Positions 45,601 through 56,889 of a DNA stretch of 64,000 nucleotides are shown in pieces. Both the position numbers and the translations under genes were made by a program. The notes beneath the pieces were generated by a model that was not told the origin of the DNA, searched no databases, and saw nothing but the letters and a program-made list of their open reading frames with translations. Source of the stretch: Diplolepis rosae (Eukaryota > Arthropoda > Insecta > Hymenoptera > Diplolepididae); contig JAPYXD010000715.1 of NCBI GenBank assembly GCA_030998225.1, positions 310,001 to 374,000 of the forward strand. The letters run 5' to 3'. Every line of letters starts with the position of its first letter. Within the stretch, counting starts at the first letter, position 1.

Positions 45601-46956
45601 CTTCCACTCCCGGGCACGATACTTATAATAAAAATTAAGTTTTGAAATACACATAGATATTATTAATAAGAGAAAAATATAAAGTTACAATATATTATTT
45701 GCCATTTCTTTCAACTCGTTAGAGAGATTCGATGTCTCAATTTCTAGAGATTTGATTTTTTTGGTACAAGTATGATCCTACGCACAAAGAAAGTTTTAAT
45801 TCATTAATGATGGATCCATAAAAAATTTGGAGAAAACTAACGAATACAGTGAGAGAAAAAGCGGTGTGCTGGCGATGTAATTGTGTAACTCCAACTCATA
45901 ACAAAAATACAATGTCGGAAAGTTTCAGGTGCTTGCACATGAAGATATTTTGGGCATATTTTGGTCCTCTTTATTTGAAGAAAAGGTACTTTGGGCTAAA
46001 GTTTTCGATAGTAAGTGATCGTCATCGCTTTTACGTTTACTCAGATCTTTGGGATCTGGAGGCTTCTTAAAAATCCCCGTGTTTTCCGGTACGGTTACCT
46101 GTATTGGTAATTTTGAAATATTAGAATTTACACTTCACGCTCATATTTGGAAATGAAAGAGAAACATGTTTACTTAGTATTACGCTACCGTTGGATAGTA
46201 TCGAACCACCTGTCTTTTCACCAGTTTTCAAAATGCCTTAAGGGCATGTGGAACTTTACGTAAGAGCAATTCAGTTTCCCGCGGTTTTTTAAGCACCACT
46301 TAATATTATACTAAAGTATCACTTCCCCTTAATTTTTCAAATATTGAATAGAAAATATTTGTGTCATAATAGTGCAAAAGCCAATCAATTTTTGCGCCTA
46401 ATGAGTCCAAGTTGAACCCAAAAAGTCTATTTTATAAAAATATATTTCCAAAAATATAATTTTTCCAATTTTTTGAAAAATGTTAATAACTCTGAAAATA
46501 ATTAACATGTTTCGGTTTTTAAATCAACATACATCACATTTGAATAAAATTTAGCAATATTATGAAAAACTTAAAATTTTATACCAAGTTAGGCGCCTAG
46601 CAGAATCCAGGGAAAAATTTCTGTAAACATCTCAATTGTTTAGATGAATACTATAGAGAGTTACCTTTAAAACAAGCACTAGAACTTTGAAATGGCCTTT
46701 ATCTAGATGTCATTCTCATAATTTTCAAATTTATTGCTGCGAATGACAGGATGATTATGAGATAAATATTAAATGCCTCAAAGCAGATTAATTTATGAAG
46801 TAAAGTTATTAAATGTATAATAATGTATATGCGATGTAAAATGTGCTGAAGGCAATTTAAAATAGCAGGGTAGACCTTTCAATTGGTGATTGCTTTAGAT
46901 TCTCTTTTCTTAATGTAGAAATAACTGCGATGAGAAGTTAGAAATGTAAAATCATA
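45601..46956. other. AT-rich sequence, nothing recognised
   Basis: The only ORF of note, 73 codons on the plus strand at 45849-46070, has no recognisable domain. I do not call it a gene. Confidence 0.4.
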
Positions 46957-47848
46957 ATTAGTCCAAGCAACAGGACATTTATTATGAATGATTTATGACA
47001 TTATTTATTTCAGAAAACGGACTGCTCCATCAGAAGAAAGGTTGGTCATAGAGTAATTGTGTCATGTTTTGGACAACGAAATATGATTTATAAATTTTTT
47101 ATTAACATTTAAGACCAAAAAATCGCACTTTTTTTAGTTTTTTGTTTATAACATTAAAGGTAATTATCCAATCTTAATGAAATCAATTAGAAAGTTGTAG
47201 GAATTTGAATTTAAAATAAAATGAGGCGTCGCTTGATCTGATTGGATAATTAGAAGCGGAGAAAATTCGGAAAAACCGGGAAATTTAGCTTTTGTTAAAC
47301 AAATTAATATCTCAGTTAATTTTTAACTTTTTAGGTTGAGGTTTGGTGGAAAAGTAGCAGACTTTATTCTCTTCAAATGTATAAAAAACGGACACTTTAA
47401 AATAATACGTATTATCTTAAAGTGTCCGTTTTTTAAACATTTGAAGAGCATAAAGTCTACTACTTTTCCACCAAACCTCAACCTAAAAAGTTAAAAATTA
47501 ACTGAGATATTAAATTGTTTAACAAAAGCTAAATTTCCCGGTTTTTCCGAATTTGCTCCGCTTGTAATTATCCAATCAGATCAAGCGACGCCTCATTTTA
47601 TTTAAAATTCAATTTCATACAACTTTCCAATTGATTTCACTAAGATTGGATAATTACCTTTAATGTTATAAACAAAAAACTAAAAAAAGTGCGATTTTTC
47701 GGTCTTAAATGTTAATAAAAAATTTATAAACCATATTTCCTTGTCAAAAACATGACACAATTACTCTATGCCAACCTTTCTTCTGATGGCGCCGTCTGTT
47801 TTCTGAAATAAATAATGTCATAACAAATTCCCTGTTGCTTGTACTAAA
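46957..47848. repeat. near-perfect palindrome of about 890 bp
   Basis: The arms meet at aataatacgtattat near 47407 with essentially no loop. gtccaagcaacagg near 46961 is mirrored by cctgttgcttgtac near 47832. Pairs such as gagtaattgtgtcatg/catgacacaattactc and aagtgtccgttttt mirrored are nearly exact. Non-coding. It is either a MITE made only of inverted arms or a recent inverted duplication. Confidence 0.9.
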
Positions 47849-48189
47849 TAATCACTTTGCTTCCGTCTGAAGTAAGAGAAAAAGTGTTGTTCACTGAGTT
47901 TTCAGATCCGGTAATCCAAATGTAGTAGCTAAATTTGTAGTCTCATTTTGACGGCAGCAACCATCAAAATACGGTTTATAGGCACTTGAACAGGATCCTT
48001 GATCTTTAATGGACGTCCCTGTTATAAGTGATTCCAAACTTTAAATTATACATTCATTTTTCATTTATAGATCTTTAAAAATATGGCAAATTGGAACTTC
48101 GTTTAATTTTCAGTCAATTTTATTTGTATTTAAATCGTGTATTTGATAATGGAATAAAATACTTGAAAGCAATAAACTGTAAGGATAAA
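47849..48189. other. spacer, nothing recognised
   Basis: No ORF or repeat family seen. Confidence 0.4.
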
Positions 48190-48910
48190 GAGTTTTATGT
48201 GTCTCCGGCACGTAAACTCGTTTTTTCGCTACAGTTAAGATTAGCGCAATGTTGTGTATTGCGCTGCAGAGGAATGTAATGTAAAAATTGAACACATGAT
48301 CGATAAAATCAAAATGGCCGGGACTAGCCGCGAAATATCAAGTGTAATGACTAGCGCTGCAAACAACTACAATACTATATTAGATTGGAGTGTACGCATA
48401 AAAACTCATATACGCACCGAAGTTACATAAAATAGAATACGTGCCAATGCAAACAATTCGGGATATTTCGAGACTTGCGACAATGCTCGTAGGACTGATC
48501 GCGCGTCGGATTATACTATTATGTGCCTCCGGCGCGTAAACTCGTTTTTACGCTGAAGTTGAGAGTAGCGTAATGTTGTGTATTACTGACAAAGCCTTGT
48601 AAACTCTACTACTACACAAGATCAAAAAAACCAAAATGGCCGGAAGTATTCGCGAAATGTCAAGTGAGATGGGCGATAATCATGGCAATTTCAAACTTTT
48701 TAGAATGGATTCGAGTGTACGCATGAAAACTCGTGAATGTGCCGAAGTCACATAAAATAGAGTATGTGCCAATGCACACAATTCGGGTAAATACGAGACT
48801 CGCTTAAAATGCTCGCAGGACTGATCGCGCCTCGGCCTCGATCTTCTGCGAGCATTGTCGCTCGTCGTGTAATAACCCTCATTATGCGCCTAGGTACATA
48901 ATATACTATT
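48190..48910. repeat. hairpin-rich repeat units (family A), third locus
   Basis: Two partial units with atgtgtctccggcacgtaaa at 48197 and atgtgcctccggcgcgtaaa at 48520, each followed by atcaaaatggccgg or caaaatggccgg and acgca(t/g)(a)aaaactc. The hairpin tgctcgcaggac...ctgcgagcattgtcgc lies at about 48809-48858. The second unit is very close to the unit at 29.88-30.18 kb. Confidence 0.7.
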
Positions 48911-49504
48911 ATTACCCGTCGGGGTTTAAGAATCGCTTCGCCTTTAATTTGAAGCACGAAACTTGCTAAGTGAGTTGTTGTTGTTGCCTAAAAGAGATTA
49001 TTTCATAAGTTTAATATTTTAATAGATTATTTCGGGAACACTTCATTTGCTTGATATGAATTAAAATAATGTATGGATGTCCATGCAAAAGAAAATAATA
49101 AGTGTATAGAACTTTAAGTCAAATTTAATTTGCATTATGAAAGGTACTAAAGTTTGAAAAAAATTTGATTAAAAGCGAAACTTCTAACTTACTGTGCAGT
49201 TAGCACCCCAACTATGGAAATTTCGATTTTTTTTTATGTAATCGTTTGGTGGTCGTTTAGTAGCATTTGGTAGTCTGCTTTTGTCGTTTGGTAGTCAAAA
49301 TTGAAAAATTTATAAGATTTTCAGAAATGAGGTGCTAACTTCACGTTGCATTCCATATTGTGGAATTTTTTATAAATTCCTTTTTTAATCTTTTGGTGGT
49401 CGTTTGGTAGTGTTTGGTATTATATTATATTCACATCAGAAAAATTACATTTCTACGTACATTTGTACCTTGGCTGGTGAAAATATTTTGTTTTTAGTTG
49501 AATG
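48911..49504. other. spacer with repeated tttggtagtc words
   Basis: cgtttggtggtcgtttagtag, cgtttggtagtc and tggtggtcgtttggtagtgt recur at 49240-49420, a local degenerate repeat. No gene. Confidence 0.4.
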
Positions 49505-50217
49505 GCCTCAGCGGCAGTGCTCACAGACTGCGTAAGATTTTTGCTTCCACCACGTGTCCTTGTGTAAGCAACACATATAAACGCGGCATGTCGATGTATT
49601 CCTCCTTCATCGCTTGTTTGCACGCTCACAAATCGAGAATTGGATGATTGCCACTGCTTCTTCGTTTTCTCTCGGCTTCGCTTCGGCTTTTCGGTTCGGC
49701 ATTGTTGGTTCGTAGAAAGTCGATGATTGCCGAGAATGCACGATTGCAACTTGTATTTTTCGCCGGCTTGGCTAATTTCAAGATTTCAAGATTTGGAGGT
49801 TGGGGTCGTATTCTTTCACTTTTTTTACAAAATTTGAAAACCCCAAAAAAGACTTGAAAACATTGACGTTCGAAGTCTTGAAATATGATATGTTAATTAC
49901 TTTCAGGAGATTTACATGATGTTTTCGAGTGTGAAATCTACAGTCAATATATGATAAGTTACTGGAGGTTTGTAAAGTTGTGACATATTCAATGTATTAC
50001 ATAAGAAAAGTGGTGGTTAGGTTTATAATGTATATATCATTCTCAAGTCTCAAATGGTTTTAAATTTTTAAATTTTGTGTTTCATTTTTCAATTGATTTA
50101 AAATATTGTAAATTTAGAATAATACTTATAATATTTATTATAAATTCATTCAGTTAGTCAACATTTATTTTAATGATATTTACGTAAAGAAGCATGAAAA
50201 CTAAAAATTTGTAATTT
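49505..50217 (+). repeat. left arm of third giant inverted repeat
   Basis: Matches the reverse complement of 62150-62840. It ends internally at aactaaaaatttgtaa. Confidence 0.8.
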
Positions 50218-50466
50218 ATAATAACAGTAGTCTACACATATTCATATTTTAAACTTTTTTTTGCATAAGTACTTTCTTAAATTTTCATTAAATTAAATAT
50301 TAAATATTTATAATATTTTCAATGAAAATAGAGCATATATATGAAATAATAAAAACCACAACTTTGAGAAGAAATTAAAAGTATTGTACCTTGTATTGGC
50401 CCTTACTATCAATAGAATGGTATGTTGTTGGAAAATTGGCTTTAGGGTCCATAAAATGATTAAGTC

Positions 50467-50517
50467 AAATTTAATCAAACGTTTCGGCTCTGATCGGAGC
50501 CCTCATCAGTGAAATTT
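50467..50517 (-). ncRNA. hammerhead ribozyme motif, intact core
   Basis: On the minus strand: AAATTTCA, then CTGATGAG, stem II GGCTC/GAGCC, then CGAAAC, then GTT|TGA. TGA pairs with TCA beside the core and AATTT pairs with AAATT farther out, making stem I with an internal bulge. Stem III is the loop-less palindrome ACGT, so two molecules would have to pair, as described for hammerheads of PLEs. The predicted cleavage lies between 50478 and 50477 (after GTT). All core residues (CUGANGA, GAAA) are present. Confidence 0.75.
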
Positions 50518-50656
50518 ATTAAAATCTTGAAAATACAAAAAGGCTGCTGCCGCTAATTTCACATATTTCTTATTAATATAACTACAAGTTTTTTTATAAA
50601 AACTTTACAAAACTATTAATGGCTTAAAAATCTTATAGCAGTATGGGGATAAACAA

Positions 50657-50760
50657 TATTGAAAAATATTGAAAGGATGAGTGTCAAAAGTATAGTGAAA
50701 ATATGAACAAGTTATTTACTTTTTGAACCCTAGTGGATTGAAGCAAATAAAAATTGTAAT
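50657..50760 (+). repeat. direct repeat, left copy (partner 56318-56420)
   Basis: ttgaaaaatattgaaagga, agtatagtgaaaatatgaac and ccctagtggattgaag are repeated in the same orientation at 56318-56420. The repeat pair brackets a palindrome and the LINE, like partial terminal repeats of a PLE or duplicated target sequence. Confidence 0.7.
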
Positions 50761-51088
50761 ATTTATAAGAATAAAATTTTAATGAGCTCTACTTACCTTT
50801 ATATAATTGAATATCAGTCCCACCAATATGTAAAGGAATACTCTCACAGAAATAAAGTTTTATTATGTTAAACGGAGCTTTTGTAAGGGTAAGTAATTCT
50901 CATATATATATATAATTTAAATATGCAATATATGTATAAAATATATTTAAATTATTTTGGGTTCAGGCAGTAGGTTAAATCAAATTTTTCTATAAACTGT
51001 GTTCGCCGGGAAAAGAATATTTGATTTCAATGTTTACAATAAGAAATAGTACAACGAAGGACTTTAATTTCTATTTTAAAATATATGT

Positions 51089-51104
51089 AATGGACAAAGA
51101 GATA
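51089..51104. repeat. 16-bp LINE target duplication, left copy
   Basis: aatggacaaagagata, identical to 55752-55767 at the other end of the LINE. The first As on the right merge with the poly(A) tail. Confidence 0.9.
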
Positions 51105-51945
51105 ATTCCGCCATTTCCGGTCCTAAGCCCGGATGAGAAAGGAGGAGGAGGGCCAAAAGCATCAGGGGACCTTGAACAGGTTCCTTAATGCCGCATGATT
51201 GAAACCGGAGTGAATGCGGGGGGGGGCCTTAATCGAGGTATCGACCCAAATGCGCATGCGGCGGTCACGCTGAACTTCCCACATGCCCTCTCCCGGTCAC
51301 ATTACAACCACAAGCATGATAATGACACCCACACATACCAGAATAAATGGATTGTTGAGTGAATGGACTGCGGCCGGCGCCTGGTGGATATTTCCGATAG
51401 ACTAGCCAAGGGAGGAGTAGTAGCCTCCCGACCAGGGTAGGACGCGATGTCAGTACCTTACCTCTGTGGAAGTAATATGGGTAAATGTTAGTCCCTCCGG
51501 TGTTCGGCCGCGAAGGGCAAAGATCTCGTGAAACCACATGTTAAACTGGAAAAACCCCTCACGTTTCTACTGTCTGGAGCCAATTTCGGGGTTGAAATCA
51601 TGGACGCCCGGGCACAGGATTACCTGGTCAGTATTTCCTTATATCCTTCGCCGCGTAGGATAAATCATACACCGTCTAGCCTGAAGTCCGGGTCAGGTGT
51701 CGGGGCCGTCCTGGCACCGCTTGGTCGATAGGGGTGACGTTAAACCTTTAGCATCATTATGGCGTGGGCCTGTCCCGTAACCTTTTTACTAGCTTCATTT
51801 AATGTGCCGATAGGATCGACCATCCGATAAGCCGTTCCTCGGTTTCGGCGCACATAACTAGGGATCCATGCAGGCGGGGACAGTAGCCCTACTGCAGTAG
51901 GGCTCTCATGATGGGCGAACCGTCTTAAGACACGACGGGATTAAT

Positions 51946-53112
51946 ATGATTTCTGTGCATAAAAAAGGAGATGAAGAGATGAAGGCGCCGGATGCACACT
52001 CACACACTCCTCCAGTGGCTGAGGGATGGAAAGACGTCCTCCATCTCTTAAAGGAGCAAAGTGTAAAAATGGAGAAGTTCAAAAGGAAGGGTATCATTCG
52101 GAGACCGCGTTCCGCGTCTCTGAGAGATACCACGAAGAAGCTGACAAAGTGGGAAAAGAGGGTTGCCCCTTCTCCCCCCGAGGAGCGTATCCCAAAGAAA
52201 GGGAAGGGCAGCACATCGCCCTCCTATGCCGTGGCCACCAGAGGCCAGACCCCACAAAAGGATGGGGAATGGCAGCTGGTGGAAAAAAGAAAAAAAAAGA
52301 AGAAGAAAAACAAAAAGAATAAGGGAAGAGAAGTTTCTGCGCCCTCTGCGCACGAACCTAAGGAGAAAAAGAAGATGCCACGGTGCTCTCCGTCTGGCAG
52401 GTCGTGCGACGCTATCAGGGTGTCGGCGAAGTACGGTGAGTCCTACGCTGAGATCTTGAAAACAATGAAGGCTAAGGTGAACCCTCAGAATTGGGGAGCG
52501 GAGGTTCTCTCCATCCGGAGTACCAGGAAGGAGGAGATCCTCTTGGTCCGTAAGAAGGGGGGTGACGTCTTGGTCTTCGAGAAGGCGCTCAATCAGCCGG
52601 TCGGGCAGAGAGCCGATGTTAAGTCTTTGGTCTCGAAGAGGTCCCTTGAAGTTAAGGACCTCGACGAGACCATCACAAGGGAAGAGGTTGTGGCCGCGGT
52701 CTGTATCGCGCTGGGCAAGCCAGACCTCGGGGACCAGTGCAGGCTGTATCAGCGCTTCGGCGGTGTACAGACTGCGGTGGTCTGTTTAACCGAGGCGGAC
52801 GCTCGAAGCTTGCTCGGGCTCGGCAAGCTGAGGATGGCGTGGGTGAACTACCGCATCCGGGAGCATGTCAAAGTTGCCCAGTGCTTCAGGTGCCAGGGTT
52901 ATGGCCATGTGTCTCGCAGCTGCACGCTTCAAGGCAGGAAGGAAGCCTGCTGGAGGTGTGGGGGCGCGTCGCACATGGCCAAGGATTGCAAGGATCCGCC
53001 TAGGTGCATGACATGTGCTGATAGGGGCGTAAAAGATGTCGCCCATGCTTCGAGGAGCGGTTCTTGCCCATTATTTAAGGCTGAGCTCCGGTGGTTGAGG
53101 GGTTTAAAGTGA
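51946..53112 (+). CDS. LINE ORF1 (gag-like nucleic-acid-binding protein)
   Basis: 388 codons, uninterrupted. The N-terminal two fifths are basic and low-complexity, with lysine runs near residues 105-125. A folded central region (about 150-300) is typical of R1-clade ORF1. The C-terminal zinc knuckles are CFRCQGYGHVSRSC (about 313-326), CWRCGGASHMAKDC (about 335-348) and a third CMTC...C. These bind the element's RNA in the ribonucleoprotein. The start ATG at 51946 lies after a leader rich in G. A later ATG at 51970 is an alternative. ORF1 overlaps the first ORF2 fragment by 22 bases in another frame. Confidence 0.85.
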   Translation: MISVHKKGDEEMKAPDAHSHTPPVAEGWKDVLHLLKEQSVKMEKFKRKGIIRRPRSASLRDTTKKLTKWEKRVAPSPPEERIPKKGKGSTSPSYAVATRGQTPQKDGEWQLVEKRKKKKKKNKKNKGREVSAPSAHEPKEKKKMPRCSPSGRSCDAIRVSAKYGESYAEILKTMKAKVNPQNWGAEVLSIRSTRKEEILLVRKKGGDVLVFEKALNQPVGQRADVKSLVSKRSLEVKDLDETITREEVVAAVCIALGKPDLGDQCRLYQRFGGVQTAVVCLTEADARSLLGLGKLRMAWVNYRIREHVKVAQCFRCQGYGHVSRSCTLQGRKEACWRCGGASHMAKDCKDPPRCMTCADRGVKDVAHASRSGSCPLFKAELRWLRGLK

Positions 53113-55260
53113 AGTTTCCACAGCTCAACCTCGGGAGAGGGAAGGAAGTCCAGAACCATCTGTTGAAAACTGCCCTTGAGAAGGAGGCTCAAAGTGAGCA
53201 ACACAAATGGTACGAAAACTCTGCATGGTACCAGGATGCATCACGGAGGGCTGGGATCCTTGTTTGTAGCCCTGATTTGAGCATCGGGGATTTTCTGGAG
53301 ACCGACGCGAGGTTTGTTTGGGTGGAGGTGGCGGGCGTGCGTGTGTACAGCTGCTATTTCTCTCCCAACGATCCTTTCGAGATCTTCGAGACCCAGATCC
53401 TCCTCCTGGAGGAAAGCCCCAGAGAGGCTAGTGGGCAGTCCCTTATCACGAGCGACTTTAATAGTAAGTCGCCCGAGTGGGGCGAAGCCCGTTTGCACAG
53501 GAGAGGGATCTTGGTCAGCAAGATAGTCGCTAGGAATGACCTGATTGTATTAAATCAGGGCAGGGATTTTACGATTATATGAGGAGCGGGGGGGGGGGTC
53601 GATTATCGACCTCACGTTTGCCGCACCCCGTCTTGCCTAGGAATAGTCGACTGGTGCGTCCTCCAGGTAACTACCTTGAGTTACCACCAGTGCATTGAGT
53701 TTAGCATCCGGGAATGGAGTCACCCAGTGAATACGGGAAGGGGCGGCAAAGGAAGAAGCCCCTCCTGGAACACAAGACGACTCAGCAAAGACAAGAAAAA
53801 AACTCGATGCCTCGAAGAGGGAGGGGCGTACTGGGGACTTGGTGTACTGGTGGAACGACCAGTTGTCTGTCCGCGTCGGAAATGCCTCGCAGCGCGGCGA
53901 AGTTTTACCCGCTCAAAGGGTGATCCTCTGCTGCGCGAGGCATGAAAAAGACTAAAATCAGCTCTAAGGCAAGCCATAATGAAAAGCCGACTTCAGTGCT
54001 GGAAAGACTTGATTGGTGAGGTCGAGAAGGACCCATGGGGTCTCGCCTTCAAAATAGTTACCAAGTGATAGGTGTCTAGAAGAAAGACCTCGGGTCTGTA
54101 TAATCCCGATCGAGTCAAGTACATCGTGCGAAGCTTGTTTCCGCATATAGAGCCGTTCCAAAGACAGGACCAAAGCTCCGGTGTGGTCATGCGCGAAGAA
54201 CTCTTCACTCTCGAAGAACTGAAGAGAGCGGGTGGAAGGCTCAAGACAAACAAAGCGCCGGCGATCGACGGGTTGCCGAACGAGATCCTCAAAGGGATGA
54301 TCGGAGGATACCCGGAGATCCTCCTAGAAGTCTTCAAATCCTGTCTTCGGGAGGGGAGGTTCTTCGTAGACTGGAAGAAGCAGAGGTTGGTCCTGCTGAT
54401 GAAGGGCAACAAAACTCCAGGGGATGCCTCATCGTATAGACCAATATGTCTGTTAGATACGATGGGACAACTTCTGGAGGAAATGATCCTACAAAGACTA
54501 CAGGATCACATGGTTCACGAGAATGGTCTCTCAGAAAACCAATTCTGTTTTAGGAAAGACAGATCCACAGTTGACGCCATCCAGGCAGTGGTGGACATCG
54601 CCACTAAAGCAAGAAGAGGAACTGGTAAGCGTAAGGGATTCTGTGTGTTGATCACGATTGACATACGCAATGCGTTCAATACCGCGAGATGGAACATCTG
54701 CATCGAGGCGATGGTGCGGAAAAAGGTTCCAGACTACCTTTTGCGAATGATAGATGACTATCTGAGCGACAGGTGGGTGATATACGATACGGAACGAGCA
54801 TCATCGGCTTCGCGGATGACGCACTTGTCGTGTGCGCTGCTGACAACGTCGGAATTCTGGAACTGAGGATCAATGATAGTCTGTGGAGGGAAAAACGTTG
54901 GTTAGATAGCACAGGCTGGAAGGCGCAGACTCGTCGAGAAATGGCAGATGAGATGGCATGGTGACCAATCCGGGAGATGGAAACACCGTCTAATCCCGGA
55001 GCTCACCACCTGGCTAGACCGAAAGCACGGTCAAGTCGGCTTTTACCTGGCGCAAGCGCTTTCAGGCAATGGCTGCTTTAATGCGTACCTGAGGCGCTTC
55101 AAGGAAAGGGACGACGGTGTGGCTACTGTGGTTCCCTTGTAGAAAATGCAGAGCACACACTCTTTGTCTGTGCCAGGTGGGGCGCTGATAGGGAGGCTGT
55201 CGGTCGGGCAGTGGGCACACAACTCACCCCTGACACGAGGGTCTCTCTCATGCTCCAGTC
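53091..55260 (+). pseudogene. LINE ORF2 (endonuclease/reverse transcriptase), frameshifted and deleted
   Basis: Endonuclease part at 53091-53582: QLNLGRG at the start, SEQHKWYE, VRVYSCYFSPNDPFE and LITSDFNSKSPEWGE. The usual G before DFN is replaced by S. A frame change at about 53560 continues as IIDLTFAAPRLA. The reverse transcriptase starts in the frame from 54072: LKTNKAPAIDGLPNEILK, SYRPICLLDTMGQLLEEMIL, GLSENQFCFRKDRSTVDAI and the catalytic ITIDIRNAFNTARW. Shortly after YLSDRW the frame jumps to GTSIIGFADDALVVCAA (FADD at 54809-54820), so motif B is deleted. The C-terminal part has WLDRKHGQVGFYLAQALSGNG, FNAYLRRFKER and remnants of an EDAEHTLF-type zinc region near 55140 in another frame. 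Confidence 0.88.
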
Positions 55261-55711
55261 TGAATAAAAATGGATACTTATCGAGTCATTCGTCACCCTG
55301 GTCATGAAGACAAGGAAGCTAGATGGGTGTGCAGAGCGCGGCTACAACAGGGGGCCAGTAGAAATCGCATCGGGGCCTGCACCCGCGGTCCTGCGTCTTG
55401 GGTGGACTTGGCTGTCCGCGTCGTACGGAGGAGGAATCGCTCTATTCCTTCCCTGGCCGGCGCAGCTAGTCGGTCTGCCTAACAGGCGCGCGGCCGCAGA
55501 TGGGAGTCCCGGCCGAACGGATGACGGAAGAGTCGTACGCGAGTCTGAGCTGGAACCAACCACCCGTGAAGTTTAAAGCCAAAAGGCGGTTCCGCGGGCG
55601 GTGTATTGGTTCAAAAGAGGAGGTTTTTTGGTTTCAACAAGTATGTCTAGACTCGTCCTAGAAGAGTCCTGTACAACGTCTATAAAGGATTTCGCCATAT
55701 TTCCTCCTCTC

Positions 55712-55751
<40 letters not shown>

Positions 55752-55756
<5 letters not shown>

Positions 55757-55767
55757 ACAAAGAGATA
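55752..55767. repeat. 16-bp LINE target duplication, right copy
   Basis: Second copy of aatggacaaagagata, directly after the A tail. Confidence 0.9.
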
Positions 55768-56317
55768 GAGTTTAAATTATTTTAGTATTTAATAGGAGAA
55801 TTACATGAAATTAATTGTAAAGCCAAAATTGAAGGAAACAATTTTATTGATTTATTTATTATTTATAATTTTTTAGCATAATTAAAAATATTCATCCCTT
55901 GAAATATTCATACCCTTGAAAATAGTTTCAAGAAATGCATGCACCTCTTAGCAATTCTTCGAGGTAAAGCGAAAACCGTATTTTATTACAAGCATAACGA
56001 AAAAAATTTGTTTTCCAATTTTACTTCGCTTTATGTTCAATTAAATTTACTTTTGACATGTAATAAGGAAGAATAGTTTATCAGTGGAACTTTTTCTAAA
56101 ATTACGATAAAAAATTTAAGTTTTTGTGTTCAAAATATTAATTAAAATAATTTTAAATTATTTTCTCAAATTTCAGCTTTACAATTAATTTTATGTAATT
56201 CTTCTATTCAATACTAAAGTTAATATACTCGATCTCTTTGTCCTTTACATATATTTTAAAATAGAAATTATGGTCCTTGGTTCTACCATTTCTTATTGTC
56301 AACATTGAAATCAAATA
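55768..56317. other. AT-rich palindrome remainder
   Basis: Right part of the split palindrome described under 51016-56319. No gene. Confidence 0.6.
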
Positions 56318-56420
56318 TTAAAAAATATTGAAAGGAGGACTGCCAAAAGTGTAGTGAATATATGAACAAGTTATTTACTTTTGGAGCCCTAGTGGATTGA
56401 AGTAAATAAAAATTGTAATT
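56318..56420 (+). repeat. direct repeat, right copy (partner 50657-50760)
   Basis: Same orientation as the left copy, diverged by scattered substitutions and 1-bp indels. Confidence 0.7.
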
Positions 56421-56494
56421 CTGTGATATTTATTTTGGCTTAGGGTCAGTTTAGTTTCTAATTATTTATGTCGTAGTGGACATAAACATTAGGA

Positions 56495-56538
56495 AGGCCA
56501 ACGTTTCGGCCACAAATGGGGTCCGTCTTCAGTGCCAG
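56495..56538 (-). ncRNA. hammerhead ribozyme motif, intact core (CUGAAGA type)
   Basis: On the minus strand: CTGGCA, CTGAAGA, an imperfect stem II (CGG...CCG outside), CGAAAC, GTT|GGCC. GGC pairs with GCC in stem I; the pair next to the core is a G-A mismatch. Stem III is again ACGT. The predicted cut lies between 56500 and 56499. The neighbouring lines (ttagggtcagtttag upstream, gcgagctcccaggtg downstream at 56729) match the order of modules in the 2.6-kb arm. Confidence 0.65.
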
Positions 56539-56539
56539 A

Positions 56540-56889
56540 TAATTTAAAATTAACATTAAAATTAAAATTAAAACTAACCACTAATAGCTAAAACATGCAA
56601 AAGTTATCATTATTTTCATTATTATTTTTTTTTAATTACTAATTAATTAAGTTAAAAAACTAAGATAAAAATTGAAAAATTAATAAAAATGAATTCATAT
56701 AAAGTATGTGAGGGAACTTATGGTAGGCGAGCTCCCAGGTGTGTAAGAACCGGCCGTTCCAAAACCATCCTCAACCAGCAATCACTCTCCCATCGAGGCT
56801 GTGGAAAGCGTGAACCGCGGAACGTACTCCCACAAGACACACAAAAACACACAATTATTTCCGAGAAGGAAACACCACGATGCAATTAG
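56540..56889 (+). other. PLE-type post-hammerhead module
   Basis: After aaaattaaaattaa repeats and an AT-rich stretch, the segment 56700-56880 (gcgagctcccaggtg, gaaccggccgttccaaaacc, cacacaaaaacacacaatta) resembles 3003-3250 in the left arm of the first element. A 66-codon ORF here has no recognisable domain. Confidence 0.5.

Larger units (their letters stand above)
51105..55751 (+). mobile_element. R1-like non-LTR retrotransposon (LINE), defective
   Basis: A full-length-looking 4.65-kb element. It has a GC-rich 5' leader (51105-51945), ORF1 with CCHC knuckles, ORF2 with an AP-type endonuclease and reverse transcriptase, a 3' region and an A tail of about 39 bases (55715-55753). It is flanked by a perfect 16-bp duplication. 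GC content is far above the surroundings, as is usual for R1-clade LINEs. ORF2 has several frameshifts and lacks RT motif B, so it cannot move by itself. The short, even A tail and exact duplication suggest the insertion is fairly young, moved in trans or broken afterwards. Confidence 0.92.
51016..56319. repeat. palindromic repeat split by the LINE
   Basis: 51016-51104 plus 55768 to about 55840 is mirrored by about 56160-56319: aatatttgatttcaatg with cattgaaatcaaatatt, and agtatttaataggagaatta with taattcttctattcaatact. Removing the LINE leaves a palindrome of about 640 bp. The second arm shows the target as ctctttgtcctttacatat, which confirms the LINE target site. Confidence 0.75.

Noticed and set aside
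45849..46070. 73-codon ORF as a small gene
   Set aside because: No similarity recognised, no splice or promoter context, and composition like the flanks.
49453..49749. Mirrored ORFs of 81-98 codons in the arms of the third inverted repeat (with 62550-62892)
   Set aside because: Similarity between the two simply follows from arm identity; there is no domain or codon signal.
55270..55576. ORFs of 70-90 codons in the LINE 3' region
   Set aside because: They overlap the 3' end in GC-rich DNA where long ORFs arise by chance; no domain.
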